Assembly: GCA_028875075.1 (NCBI GenBank)
Contig: JAPPGF010000017.1
Location: 1 to 64,000, forward strand
Source: Gemmatimonadota bacterium
GTDB taxonomy: Bacteria; Gemmatimonadota; Gemmatimonadetes; Longimicrobiales; Gaopeijiaceae
Length of the DNA: 64,000 nt
Reading direction: 5' to 3'
Shown here: positions 8,896-17,385 of the stretch, piece by piece
Layout: every line of letters begins with the position of its first letter
Position numbering within the stretch: the stretch's first letter is position 1
The notes under the pieces: model-generated
The model's database searches: none
What the model saw: the letters and a program-made list of their open reading frames with translations, nothing else
Told to the model about the DNA's origin: nothing
Translations under genes and position numbers: made by a program

Positions 8896-9327
8896 ATGAG
8901 GATCGAGGAGATTCTTCGGCTCAAGGGTCACGACGTAGCGACCGTCACCGCATCCCACACGGTTCTCGAAGCGATTCGGATCCTGGTGGACCGAAACATC
9001 GGCAGTCTCGTCGTCGTGGATGGGGAGCGCGTGATAGGCATCTTCACGGAGCGCGACATCTTGCGGCTCGCGGCCCGAAGTCCCGGGAAGCTGGACGGCA
9101 CCGAAGTCGGTGACGTGATGACACGCGATCCCGTCACCGCAGCTCTCCACGACCAGTTCGACGACGTGATGGAGTTGATGACACGGAACAGGATACGCCA
9201 CCTGCCCGTGATGGACGCAGGACGCCTGGCCGGACTCGTCTCGATCGGGGATCTCGTGAAAGCGTGCCTGGACCTGACGGAGCAGGAAAACGTCCAGCTC
9301 CGAGACTACATCGGGGGAGCCGGCTGA
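8896..9327 (+). CDS. CBS-domain pair protein (143 aa)
   Basis: A stand-alone Bateman module of two CBS motifs. The first (about residues 8-60) contains GSLVVVDGERVIGIFTERDI, the second (about 75-128) IRHLPVMDAGRLAGLVSIGD. Such proteins bind adenosine nucleotides in the cleft between the two motifs and act as energy or nucleotide sensors; the ERD and SIGDL endings are the usual ligand-contact strands. GGAGGGACC precedes the ATG at 8896. Its regulated partner is not apparent from the neighbours. Confidence 0.85.
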   Translation: MRIEEILRLKGHDVATVTASHTVLEAIRILVDRNIGSLVVVDGERVIGIFTERDILRLAARSPGKLDGTEVGDVMTRDPVTAALHDQFDDVMELMTRNRIRHLPVMDAGRLAGLVSIGDLVKACLDLTEQENVQLRDYIGGAG

Positions 9328-9330
9328 TCT

Positions 9331-9489
9331 GTGACGGCCGGTGTCGCTAGCGGCGCCGAACTCTTCTTCCTCAGCTTCACTGTGCCCGAGACGGGGGAGG
9401 GCGACGGGAGTTCGTCCTTCGCGTTCGTTCTTCCGGTCCAGCCTGGATGGTTCGGTCGCTCCGCGTTGGATTCGGCGATCCGATGCTGA
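9331..9489 (+). pseudogene. possible C-terminal remnant of a secreted protein (52 aa)
   Basis: Right after the CBS gene a GTG-started frame reads GAELFFLSFTVPETGEGDG, then FAFVLPVQPGWFGRSALD, and stops at 9487-9489. The alternating hydrophobic pattern with PVQPGW looks like beta strands of an extracellular domain rather than chance coding, but no signal peptide is present, so it is probably a severed piece of a larger gene. From 9490 to 9778 I see nothing else. Confidence 0.25.
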
Positions 9490-9778
9490 AGCGCATCCGT
9501 TCATGCCTGAGACGAACTCGCGGCACCCCCGACGACCAGCCCCGCCGTAGCGTGCGCACGGTTGAGCACGAGCCGAACACGGTCGCCCCCGTCGACGGCT
9601 CGGCTGGCCACCCCCGACCGACCGCATGGGGTGCGCGGGGAACGGGCGACTACCTGGCGGCCCGTCTCTGGCGCCGTTCCCTGCCCGCCTTCTGGTCGTC
9701 GAGGCTGAGCGCCCGGTCGCCCCGTCCCCGCAGCCCGAGCCGTAGACCATGCCGTGGGGTTGCGGCCCGTGCGCATCT

Positions 9779-10477
9779 CTAGAGCCCGAAGCTGAACCCC
9801 AGGTTCAGTATCGGATACAAGGCCGCGAAGCTCGGGATGTCCTCGTTGATCGAGTCCGCCTCTGCGTCCAGGTCCGCCCTGAACTGCGCGTTCGAGGACG
9901 CCGGTCCTGTGGCCTCGAAGCGGAAGTCGGGCTCTCCGTGATAGGCTACGCCCAGATCCAGCGCGAATCCGAGCCCGGATCCGACGGCGTTGCCCCACCC
10001 GATCCCGACGTAGGGAGCGATCTGGGTCGTGCCGAGCGAGCCCCGCAGCGTTCCCACCTCGGCCGGGGAGTAGTCGTGGTCTCCGATCGCCAACTCTTCT
10101 GTGGGCGTACCCTCGAGTGCGAGAGGCTCCGCGAAGTAGAGCATGCCTGCACTCACACGGAAGCCGCTCCCGCCCGGGAACAGATCCAACACGGCCGTGA
10201 CCGCCGGAGTGGGCAACTCCACGTTGAAGTCCATGCCCCCCTCGTTCCCCTCGTCCTCAAGGGCGGGCACTTCGATGCTGGCCGGTTGGAAGTCGACGCC
10301 TCCTCTGACGTTGATCCTATCGGTGAGCGAGATCGTCACCCGTGCGCCGGTCCCGAGCGTTCCTGCATGGACCGATGCTCCTACCCGCTGACCGACGACG
10401 GGGTGTGCGACCGAGCCAAGTAGCAGCGCAACCACGAGTCCGCATCCCCAGAGTCGCCCACATGACATCTTCCACAT
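9779..10477 (-). CDS. secreted, probably outer-membrane beta-barrel protein (232 aa)
   Basis: A signal peptide (CGLVVALLLGSVAHPVVG, cleavage after VGQ-type site) opens the protein. The rest has alternating hydrophobic/polar strands, several APYVGIGWGN and GFALDLGVAYHGEPDF type segments, and it ends ALYPILNLGFSFGL with a terminal aromatic-hydrophobic strand, the classic beta-barrel insertion signal. It resembles OmpA/OmpW-like small barrels of otherwise unnamed families. An ATG at 10468 is an alternative start. Function unknown. Confidence 0.65.
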   Translation of the reverse strand: MWKMSCGRLWGCGLVVALLLGSVAHPVVGQRVGASVHAGTLGTGARVTISLTDRINVRGGVDFQPASIEVPALEDEGNEGGMDFNVELPTPAVTAVLDLFPGGSGFRVSAGMLYFAEPLALEGTPTEELAIGDHDYSPAEVGTLRGSLGTTQIAPYVGIGWGNAVGSGLGFALDLGVAYHGEPDFRFEATGPASSNAQFRADLDAEADSINEDIPSFAALYPILNLGFSFGL

Positions 10478-10854
10478 CTCATTTTCCTCGCTTTTCTTGT
10501 CTTTGTCGGCCCTCCACCAGACCGACGCGCTGTCCCACGCCGGCGCGGCGGCCAGGCACGTGGCGACGCCATCCCGTGAACGGCCGTTTCCTCACCGAGT
10601 TCGGAGCAGCGACGGGAACCGTCGGCCTCGCCTGTCGGTCAGTCTTGGATTCGTCCGGGAGCGCACTCCGAACCCTTTGGATGATGGCAACCCGAGCGCA
10701 GCGCCGCGTCATCAAAATTGATGATTGCCTCACCCACCGAGTCACCTCCAATTGCCGCTGGCAGCAGCCGGTACGAATCATTACAGCTGTGTCCCTCGCG
10801 GATGTAAGTTGAGAGAATGATCGGCGGTGCCACGGTCGAAATAGCGGTTGAGGG
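10478..10854. other. intergenic region between divergent genes
   Basis: This 377-base gap separates the minus-strand outer-membrane protein from the plus-strand P450. It is locally less GC-rich at 10700-10850 (ATCAAAATTGATGATTGCC, then GTACGAATCATTACAGCTGT), which is where a promoter for the P450 would be expected. I cannot fix convincing -35/-10 boxes, and see no gene or remnant here. Confidence 0.3.
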
Positions 10855-12153
10855 ATGTCAAACACCGGCGCCGGGGGAGTGGTGATGCTCTCGGTTGGCG
10901 ACGCGATACGATCCGCGGTCGGCGAGGCGCTGCTCCTGCGGGAGCGTTGGGAGAGCGGCGTGGCGTACAACCCGCTGTCGGCCCGGATGGCCCGGGACCC
11001 GTATCCCGTCTATGCGGCGCTTCGTGTCCGGGCTCCGGTGCACCGCAGCCGGTTGTTGAAGGCCTCGCTGTTCACGCGCCACGCCGACGTGGACGCCATC
11101 CTCCGCGACCACCGGCGCTTCGGCAACGATCCGCGCAAGGGCTCGCTGTCGTCCCGGCAGCTGGCCGTACTGCGGCAGGCACAGCACGAACTCACGATGC
11201 TGCTCCTGGATCCACCGGACCACACGCGGCTGCGCGCGCTGGTCTCGAAGGCCTTTGCCCCGAAGGTCGTAAACGCCATGGAGTCGCGCATCCGCGGCAT
11301 CCTGGGGGGGCTGTTGGACGAGATCGACGACCCGGCCGCGTTCGACCTCATGCGGGCTGTGGCCTGGCCGCTGCCGGTGATGGTCATCGCGGAGATGCTG
11401 GGCATTCCGGCGGACGACAGGGCCCAGTTCAGGATCTGGTCCGCCCAGCGCGCGCGTCTCCTGGAACCGACGATCAGTCGGCGCGAGCGGAGGGCCGGCG
11501 AGGCAGCCTCGCGGGCGTTCGACGCTTATTTCCGACGGATCATCGAGGAACGGCGAGCCGAGCCGCGCGACGACGTCGTGAGCGCCCTGGTACGGGCGCA
11601 GGACGAAGGTGTGCACCTGACCGAACGCGAGACGCTGAACATGCTTCGGCTTCTGCTCGCGGCCGGCAACGAGACCACGATAAACCTGATCGGGAACGGT
11701 GTCCTGGCCCTGCTACGGCACCCCGATCAGCTTGAGCGGCTCCGAGACGGGCCGGAGCTGATCCCGGCGGCCGTGGAGGAACTCCTCCGCTTCGACTCTC
11801 CCGTGCAGGCGACCTTCCGGCGTGTGCTCACGGATTGCGAGGTCAACGGCCATCCCCTAAAGAAGAGCGACAACGTCGTCGTGCTCCTGGGCGCGGCCAA
11901 CCGGGATCCGGACGTGTTCGAAGATCCGGACCGGCTCGATGTCGGGCGCGACAAGGGTCCGCACCTGTCGTTCGGGGCCGGGGTCCACCACTGTCTCGGA
12001 GCCGGCCTGGCGCGCCTCGAAGGCCGGATCGTTCTCGAGACGCTGCTCGAGCGGTTCTCGTCCATGAGCCTGCTCGGGGATCGCCCGCGGTTTCGCACGG
12101 GGATCGTATTCCGAGGCCTCGAGTCCCTGCCGGTGCGTTGCATCAGGTCGTGA
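10855..12153 (+). CDS. cytochrome P450 (432 aa)
   Basis: This is a soluble bacterial-type P450 monooxygenase. Family landmarks are in order: DPPDHTRLRALVSKAF (C-helix region), the oxygen-activation I-helix AAGNETT at about residue 269, the K-helix ExxR in VEELLRFDSPVQ, and the haem loop FGAGVHHCLGAGLAR with the axial Cys near residue 379. Substrate unknown. Two starts are possible: ATG 10855, or ATG 10885 with GGGGGAG six bases upstream, which looks better. No ferredoxin or reductase is adjacent; a LuxR-type regulator follows 184 bases downstream on the same strand. Confidence 0.92.
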   Translation: MSNTGAGGVVMLSVGDAIRSAVGEALLLRERWESGVAYNPLSARMARDPYPVYAALRVRAPVHRSRLLKASLFTRHADVDAILRDHRRFGNDPRKGSLSSRQLAVLRQAQHELTMLLLDPPDHTRLRALVSKAFAPKVVNAMESRIRGILGGLLDEIDDPAAFDLMRAVAWPLPVMVIAEMLGIPADDRAQFRIWSAQRARLLEPTISRRERRAGEAASRAFDAYFRRIIEERRAEPRDDVVSALVRAQDEGVHLTERETLNMLRLLLAAGNETTINLIGNGVLALLRHPDQLERLRDGPELIPAAVEELLRFDSPVQATFRRVLTDCEVNGHPLKKSDNVVVLLGAANRDPDVFEDPDRLDVGRDKGPHLSFGAGVHHCLGAGLARLEGRIVLETLLERFSSMSLLGDRPRFRTGIVFRGLESLPVRCIRS

Positions 12154-12337
12154 ACGCGGAGGCATGTGGGCGGCGCTGCGCGCGTCCCGATGGAAGCGAC
12201 AGCTATCTCCGAGTCCGGCAACCGGATAAGTCGTACCCGCTCATTGCCGGCGGACTGTCCGCTTTGCCGTCGCCGCTGACCAGGACGGCCGCGTATGATG
12301 CGGCGGAAAGGACAAGACTGTCGCTGAAGCAGATGAT

Positions 12338-13534
12338 ATGATTGACAGCTCGCCTCGGGGACAATCCGGAAGTGCAGGTAGCGCCTTGAGTGAACGGGAC
12401 ATCTTCGATCGCATCGTGGCGTCACTGCACGAAGCCGCGCTGGACGACACCCATTGGGCGGGAGCGTCCGCGCTCATCGACGAAGCGTTACGCACAAAGG
12501 GAAGCGGCCTGGTGTTTGGTGCAGGGGGTCCGGGGGAGAAGGTCCAGATCTTCTTTGCCAGGTTCTTCCACCAGGGACGGCGACAAGCGGAACTGGAGCG
12601 CGAGTACTACAAAGTCTACTACCCTATGGACGAACGGGTCCCGCGTATCCGGCAGCTTGCCGACAGCCGGCTGGTCCCCGTCAGAGACCTGTACACCGAC
12701 GAGGAGCGGAAGACCTCGGCCACGTACAACGAGATGCTGGCCCGCGCCCATGTCCAGCGTGGGCTCAACGTGCGCCTGGACGGACCGAACGACTCCCGCG
12801 TCGTCTGGCGGATCAGCGATCCCGTCGCCTCGGACGGGTGGACGTCGCGACAGATCGCATCGGTCTGTCGTCTCCTCCCGCACATCCGTCACTGCGTCGC
12901 CGTTCGGCGGCGGCTGGACGGCGCTGGAGCCCTGGGCAGCTCGCTCGACAGTCTCCTCGCCACCACGGGATGCGGGATCGTCCAGTTGGATTGGCGCGGC
13001 CGGATCCTGGAGGCGAACGACCGTGCCCGGGAGCACCTTCGAACGGGCGACGGCCTCGGCGACGAAGACGGGTTCCTGTTCGCGCATTCCCCGGATGATG
13101 ACACCCGTCTTCAAAGGCTGTTGGCGCGTGCCCTGCCGCCGTTCGGGGCTCAGGGGGCCGCCGGCTCAACGACGGTGGACCGGTCGACGGGTCTGCCGCC
13201 TCTCAGGTTGCACGTCAGCCCGGTAGCCAGCCGGGAGACGGAGTCTTGTGCCTGGCCGGTCTCGGCGCTCGTCGTGGTGGACCTAGGGAGTGACGCCGGT
13301 ATCGATCCGGGCGTCGTCGCGGAGAGCCTCGGCCTCACGGCTGCGGAAAGCCGGGTGGCGGCGCTTCTGGCCGAAGGCAAGACGGTTGGTGAGGTCGCCT
13401 CGGAGACGGGGTGCAACGTGAGCACGATCCGTACGCATGTCCGCCACATCTTCGACAAGCACGGAATCCGCCGGCAAGTGGACCTCGTCCGGCTGGTTCT
13501 GTCGACGGCGAACGCTCCCCGCCCCAGGCGCTGA
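12338..13534 (+). CDS. LuxR-family transcriptional regulator with PAS-like sensor region (398 aa)
   Basis: The C-terminal 65 residues form a LuxR helix-turn-helix: LGLTAAESRVAALLAEGKTV, then VASETGCNVSTIRTHVRHIF. Before it lies a PAS-like region at about residues 205-315 (GCGIVQLDWRGRILEANDRA), and the first 200 residues form an alpha/beta sensor-like part with a Trp/Tyr-rich core. The layout resembles one-component LuxR regulators that bind small ligands. There is no receiver Asp motif, so it is not a response regulator. It follows the P450 gene and may control it. Confidence 0.85.
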   Translation: MIDSSPRGQSGSAGSALSERDIFDRIVASLHEAALDDTHWAGASALIDEALRTKGSGLVFGAGGPGEKVQIFFARFFHQGRRQAELEREYYKVYYPMDERVPRIRQLADSRLVPVRDLYTDEERKTSATYNEMLARAHVQRGLNVRLDGPNDSRVVWRISDPVASDGWTSRQIASVCRLLPHIRHCVAVRRRLDGAGALGSSLDSLLATTGCGIVQLDWRGRILEANDRAREHLRTGDGLGDEDGFLFAHSPDDDTRLQRLLARALPPFGAQGAAGSTTVDRSTGLPPLRLHVSPVASRETESCAWPVSALVVVDLGSDAGIDPGVVAESLGLTAAESRVAALLAEGKTVGEVASETGCNVSTIRTHVRHIFDKHGIRRQVDLVRLVLSTANAPRPRR

Positions 13535-13545
13535 AGGCCACGGTA

Positions 13546-13735
13546 CGGCCCCGTTGAGCACGAGTAGGGTCGAGGAGATGAGGCCGCCGACCGGCGTGAA
13601 CGCGAACGCGTTCCAGATGTTGACGTCCGACCCGCCGAACAGCGCGAGCAGGAGCAGCCGAGTATGGTCGTGAGTTCGTCATCAGGATCGGGCGGATCCG
13701 CTCGAGCGTCCCGCCGAGCAGCTCAAGGCGGCGCG
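13546..13735 (-). pseudogene. remnant of an RND efflux pump inner-membrane subunit
   Basis: On the minus strand one frame reads LERIRPILMTNS, matching the conserved RxRPIxMT loop of AcrB-type pumps, and after frameshifts another reads LLLLALFGGSDVNIWNAFAF then TPVGGLISSTLLVL, matching the following GGLxxSTLLTL helix. The order and spacing agree with the C-terminal half of an RND transporter, but with at least two frame changes and nothing of the remaining roughly 950 residues. This is a short fossil of a drug/metal efflux gene. Confidence 0.45.
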
Positions 13736-13739
13736 CGAT

Positions 13740-14174
13740 TCAGACACGCTGGTGGTCGGCGCGCCAGTTCTCGATGGTCTGCTTGATGGACTGCCGGTCC
13801 GTCAGTTCTCCGCCGAGAGCCCGTCGTACCAGCCCTTCCAGCTCCGCGTCGGAGGCGAAGCGCAGCCCGATCAGCTGATCCGTGGTCAGTTCCTCGATGC
13901 GGCTCCTCAGGTCCCCGGGGAGGAGCCGCTCCATGCGCAGGCGTTCTTCCAGCCGTATCACCCGATCCTGGACGCCCGTCGAAAAACGGCGCGCGAAGAG
14001 GAGGCCGAGCGTCGCACAGGCGGCAACCAAGAACAAGGCCAGGGTTTCCGCGCCGAAATCGGAGACGAGCAGGTAACCGATGCCCAACGTAGCGGCCGTG
14101 CCCCCGTAACAGCCCGCAAGGAACAGCAGGGGAGGTCGCTTGGCGTGATTGGCATAGTTCTGGGGCTTGGCCAT
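13740..14174 (-). CDS. DUF6526-like membrane protein (144 aa)
   Basis: The protein starts MAKPQNYANHAKRPPLLFLA, has two membrane helices at about residues 15-38 and 42-62, then a soluble helical tail with RVIRLEERLRMERLLP and LTTDQLIGLRFASDAEL. This arrangement (MxxxQxxxNHxR start, two helices, LxxxQLIALRFASDxEL tail) is what I remember of the DUF6526 family, which is uncharacterised. A small broken membrane gene lies just upstream on the same strand. Confidence 0.7.
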   Translation of the reverse strand: MAKPQNYANHAKRPPLLFLAGCYGGTAATLGIGYLLVSDFGAETLALFLVAACATLGLLFARRFSTGVQDRVIRLEERLRMERLLPGDLRSRIEELTTDQLIGLRFASDAELEGLVRRALGGELTDRQSIKQTIENWRADHQRV

Positions 14175-14230
14175 GGCTTCTCGGGTGTGAGGGCGTTAAC
14201 GGGAGAACTGGGTGCGACCCCTCGGCTGGC

Positions 14231-14402
14231 CTACCAGTTCTCCTTCTCGACGGCTCTCACTTCCGTCCGGAGGCGCTCCCAGTCGTCGTCGGAGATGTCG
14301 GAGGCCTAACACCACGGGCGCGTGCTCCCGGCCGCGGACGGCGCTCCTGCGCACGAAGAGCCCGATGAGGATTCCGGAAAAGACGATCACGACCGCACGC
14401 AT
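14231..14402 (-). pseudogene. small membrane protein gene with frameshift
   Basis: The start region reads MRAVVIVFSGILIGLFVRRS, a single membrane helix followed by Arg residues. After a frame change at about 14305 the sequence reads ASDISDDDWERLRTEVRAVE and ends KENW at a TAG (14231-14233). The two parts together make a credible 56-57-residue membrane protein with an acidic cytosolic tail, so one indel has probably broken it. It lies 56 bases upstream of the DUF6526-like gene. From 14403 to 14948 I find no gene or remnant I can support. Confidence 0.45.
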
Positions 14403-14948
14403 GACCTTAAGGATAACCGGTACTCGCGCGAACGTGTGTCTCAGTCCGGCGGGGCAGCGTCGCTCCCCGGTAGCCGCCCCCAGTGTCACCGCTGCCCCGG
14501 AGACTGCGAGACAAACCGACCGGCGCAAGAAGATCGCTCGCGCCCTGCCGGCCTGTGTGGCGCGGCCGGAACAGGCGGAAGGACCCTCTTTCGTCGACGC
14601 GCAGCTCGACCGCTCCGACATCCGCTCCGGCTTCGCCGATCACGATCTTCTCGAATCCGCGCCGCCCCGCGCTCGCTCGGCACCGAAAGATGGCCTCCCG
14701 GCGAGGCGGGTTGGTAACGGGCAGGAGTCAGTCCCGGCGCGGTCCAACGGATCGGGCCTCGACAGCTCGCGATTCAGCGGCCGCGACCGGGAACCGGGCC
14801 GCGCGACGTATCCAAGCCTCCCGAGGGTCGCCGCGGCATTGACCGCAACGCCGCGAAACGGCTACCGTCTCGGCATTCCCCGCGAGGTGTGTTGGCGACT
14901 TGTGTTCCCGCTGCCATCCACCGCCCTCCACCCACTACCGCCCAGCCG

Positions 14949-15788
14949 ATGATCGACATCAACGAAATCGGCGCGACGGCTTTCGTGATCGCGTCCATCC
15001 GGGCCCTGGAGCCGGAGAAGTCGCCCCGACTCTTCGACGACCCCTGCGCCGAGTGGTTCTCGAATGACCGGGCGCGGTCGGCGGCCCGGCAGATGGACGC
15101 CGCCTTCCCGCCTTCGACCACCATGGTCCGCATCCGCACCCGCTACTTCAATCGGTTCGTCGAGCGCGGAATCGCGGCCGGAGCCCGGCAGGTCGTGCTC
15201 CTCGGCGGCGGCTTCGACATGCGTGCCCACAATCTGGCCCGCCCCGGCGTCGCCTTCTTCGAGGTCGACCAGCAGGCCGTGCTCGGATTCAAGCGCACGG
15301 TGCTGGCGGGGCACGGGCTCAAGCAGGCCCCGTCGGTCTTCGGCAACTACCTGGAGATCGACGTGCCGAACCGCCTCGCCGAGGTCGGCTTCGATCTGGA
15401 CGCGCCGACGGTGATGGTCTGGGAGGGCAACACCATGTATCTCCCGCCCGAGGGCATCATGCCGTTCCTGAACCGGCTGGCCGGCGCGATGTGCTCTTTC
15501 CGGATCGCCTTCGACTACTTCGCGGTGGACCTGCAGACCCGCGAATTCGAGACCGACGAGGATCGCCAGCGGCTCGAAGGCGTGGAGAAGGCGATGGGGG
15601 CGTCGTTTCCGACGGGGTTCCCCGACCTGGCGGTCTTCGAGACGGAGGCGCCGTTCAGGGTGGCCGGGTCGGGGTCGTTCGCGGGGCTGGCCGAAGAGTA
15701 TGGGCTGGGCGAGATGGTGGCGGGCTACCCCGAGGACTGGCGGGAGACGCTGAAGCTGTACCGGTATTGCGTGTTGGAGAGGCGGTAG
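14949..15788 (+). CDS. LCM/PPM-type SAM-dependent methyltransferase (279 aa)
   Basis: The protein belongs to the leucine carboxyl methyltransferase-like family. Visible features are the N-terminal GATAFVIASIRALE and SPRLFDDPCAEWF, the SAM-binding loop VVLLGGGFDMRAHNLARPG, the acidic strand VAFFEVDQQAV that binds the ribose, and VMVWEGNTMYLPPEGIMPFL. In bacteria these enzymes methylate small molecules such as natural products or carboxylic acids; the substrate here cannot be read. The ATG at 14949 fits the family start; a further upstream start adds sequence without similarity. Confidence 0.85.
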   Translation: MIDINEIGATAFVIASIRALEPEKSPRLFDDPCAEWFSNDRARSAARQMDAAFPPSTTMVRIRTRYFNRFVERGIAAGARQVVLLGGGFDMRAHNLARPGVAFFEVDQQAVLGFKRTVLAGHGLKQAPSVFGNYLEIDVPNRLAEVGFDLDAPTVMVWEGNTMYLPPEGIMPFLNRLAGAMCSFRIAFDYFAVDLQTREFETDEDRQRLEGVEKAMGASFPTGFPDLAVFETEAPFRVAGSGSFAGLAEEYGLGEMVAGYPEDWRETLKLYRYCVLERR

Positions 15789-15949
15789 AAGCCAGAGCGT
15801 CTGCGGCAGAAGGGCTTGTCGGCGGCCGCCGAGGCGGGAGAGCCAGCATGCCCTCCGTAACTACACTCCGCGTGTCCCCGACAGGAGCTGGCGGGGGGCT
15901 GGCCATGGGTCGCGCGCGCGAACGAAACGGACAAGCAGGAGCCTGGTTG

Positions 15950-16618
15950 ATGGCCGGGTGCACGGATGGCTCGACTGGCCAGATGGATGTGGCGCCCGAC
16001 GCGTCGTTTCGCCGCGTTCTGTGGATCGCGCTCGCCCTGAATTTCGCGATGTTCCTCGTCGAGGTGATCGCGAGCTTCGTAGGTGATTCCCTGTCCCTCC
16101 AGGCGGACGCCCTGGACTTCTTCGGTGACTCCGCGAATTACCTGATCACCCTCTCCGTAGTCGGCATTTCAGTCACGCGCCCCGCCTACGCCGCGCTGTT
16201 CAAGAGCGCGACGATGGCACTGTTCGGGTCATGGATCATCGGCGCAGCGCTCTACCGCGTGTTCACGGAGAGCGCCCCGGACCCCCTGGTCATGAGCGGC
16301 ACGGCGGTGCTCGCGCTCGCGGTCAACCTCGGGGTGGCCATGTTGCTCTTCCGGTACCGGGCCGGCGACAGCAACCGGCGTTCGGTCTGGCTGTGCTCGC
16401 GCAATGACGCGATCGGCAACGTGGCGGTCATGATCGCGGCCGCCGGAGTCTTCGCGAGCCGGTCGCGCTGGCCCGATCTGGCCGTGGCGATGTTGATCGC
16501 GGGACTGAACGTCCGTGCGGCCGTCCAGGTGACACGCCTCGCGCTGGCGGAGCTCCGCTTGCTCGGGGACCAGGATGGCACCCGTTCGGGAAGCGCCGTG
16601 CGAAGTCGGGTTTCATGA
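15950..16618 (+). CDS. cation diffusion facilitator-like transporter (222 aa)
   Basis: Six membrane helices are expected. Helix 2 carries SLSLQADALDFFGDSANY, where CDF proteins have the zinc-site HxxxD/DxxxD; here an Asp pair (QADALDFFGD) is present but the usual His is absent. The second site is SRNDAIGNVAVMIAA in helix 5. This pattern defines a short CDF subfamily without the C-terminal cytosolic domain. It probably exports a divalent metal, though the changed site makes the ion uncertain. The start at 15950 has AGGAG nine bases upstream; ATG 15983 is an alternative. Confidence 0.75.
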   Translation: MAGCTDGSTGQMDVAPDASFRRVLWIALALNFAMFLVEVIASFVGDSLSLQADALDFFGDSANYLITLSVVGISVTRPAYAALFKSATMALFGSWIIGAALYRVFTESAPDPLVMSGTAVLALAVNLGVAMLLFRYRAGDSNRRSVWLCSRNDAIGNVAVMIAAAGVFASRSRWPDLAVAMLIAGLNVRAAVQVTRLALAELRLLGDQDGTRSGSAVRSRVS

Positions 16619-16664
16619 TTCGCCGGGGGCATGTCGGCGATCCTCGCGTTGCTCGTTCGAGCAA

Positions 16665-17043
16665 CTACGGCGTGACGCCCAGTGCCCTCAGCCGGACCTC
16701 GATCTCCGTATCCTGACGGCTCGTGATCCCGTGTTCCCGGTTCTTCCAGAAATAGTCCGCTGGTCGGCCGGGGCCGGGCTCCAGACCCCCCTGCGGTGGC
16801 CCATGCATCGGCGATCTCCCCGGGCGACGGATAGCGGCGGGGCGAACCCTCGGCCCCCCCGGGTCTGGTCGCCGTGGCGAGCAGCGCGCTCCACTCGAGG
16901 GGTGATCCGGAGAGTGTTCGCGGCCAGTCGATCGCGAGCAGGCCGGAGCGCGGATCGACCACGCCCCGCCCTTCCCCGTTCATTCGAACCGGGCCCTGGC
17001 AGCCCTCCTCTCGCGCGACCCGCTCCTCCCACTCCTCGCGCAT
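16665..17043 (-). pseudogene. hypothetical gene downstream of the HigA remnant, frameshifted
   Basis: From the ATG at 17043 the minus strand encodes MREEWEERVAREEGCQGPVR, then GLLAIDWPRTLSGSPLEWSA through PSPGEIADAW. The frame then degenerates, while another frame gives DYFWKNREHGITSRQDTEIE and VRLRALGVTP ending at the TAG 16665-16667. Both parts look like real protein, so one indel near 16790 appears to have split the gene. It starts 17 bases after the HigA-type remnant and may have been in the same operon. I recognise no family. Confidence 0.4.
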
Positions 17044-17059
17044 TCGGCGCCGCGGCTAC

Positions 17060-17345
17060 CTAGTGAATCAAGCTCTCGTAGGGGATTTTCAGCCCCTCGT
17101 GTAGCCGCTTGATCATGGGCAGTGTCAGCTTCCGCTTCCTGTTCAGCACTTCGGACACGCGCCCGCGCGCGCCGATTATAGGGCTCGAGATCCTTGCGGC
17201 TCAACCCGTTCTGTTCCATCAGGAACCGGATCGCCTCAACCGGATCCGATGCCGGGATCGACCAATGCTCCTGTTCGTATTTCTCGACCAGGAGCGTCAG
17301 GATGTCCAGTTCATCGCCTCGCGGGGTAGCGGGTTTCGCGCCCCA
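17060..17345 (-). pseudogene. HigA-type antitoxin, N-terminally truncated and frameshifted
   Basis: The minus strand encodes WGAKPATPRGDELDILTLLV, EKYEQEHWSIPASDPVEAIR, then FLMEQNGLSRKDLEP, which is the N-terminal and first helix-turn-helix part of HigA-like antitoxins. After a frameshift in a CG-repeat at about 17160-17180 it continues VSEVLNRKRKLTLPMIKRLH and EGLKIPYESLIH. The first 20 or so residues are missing where the serpin leader begins. A complete protein would be a DNA-binding antitoxin that represses its own operon; no cognate toxin is visible. Confidence 0.65.
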
Positions 17346-17385
17346 TGGCTGGACCCCTCACTAACCGCGACGAAGGAGCGCCCCC

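Noticed and set aside
12338-13534. LuxR protein as a two-component response regulator
   Set aside because: No receiver domain with phosphoacceptor Asp; the N-terminus is a different sensor.
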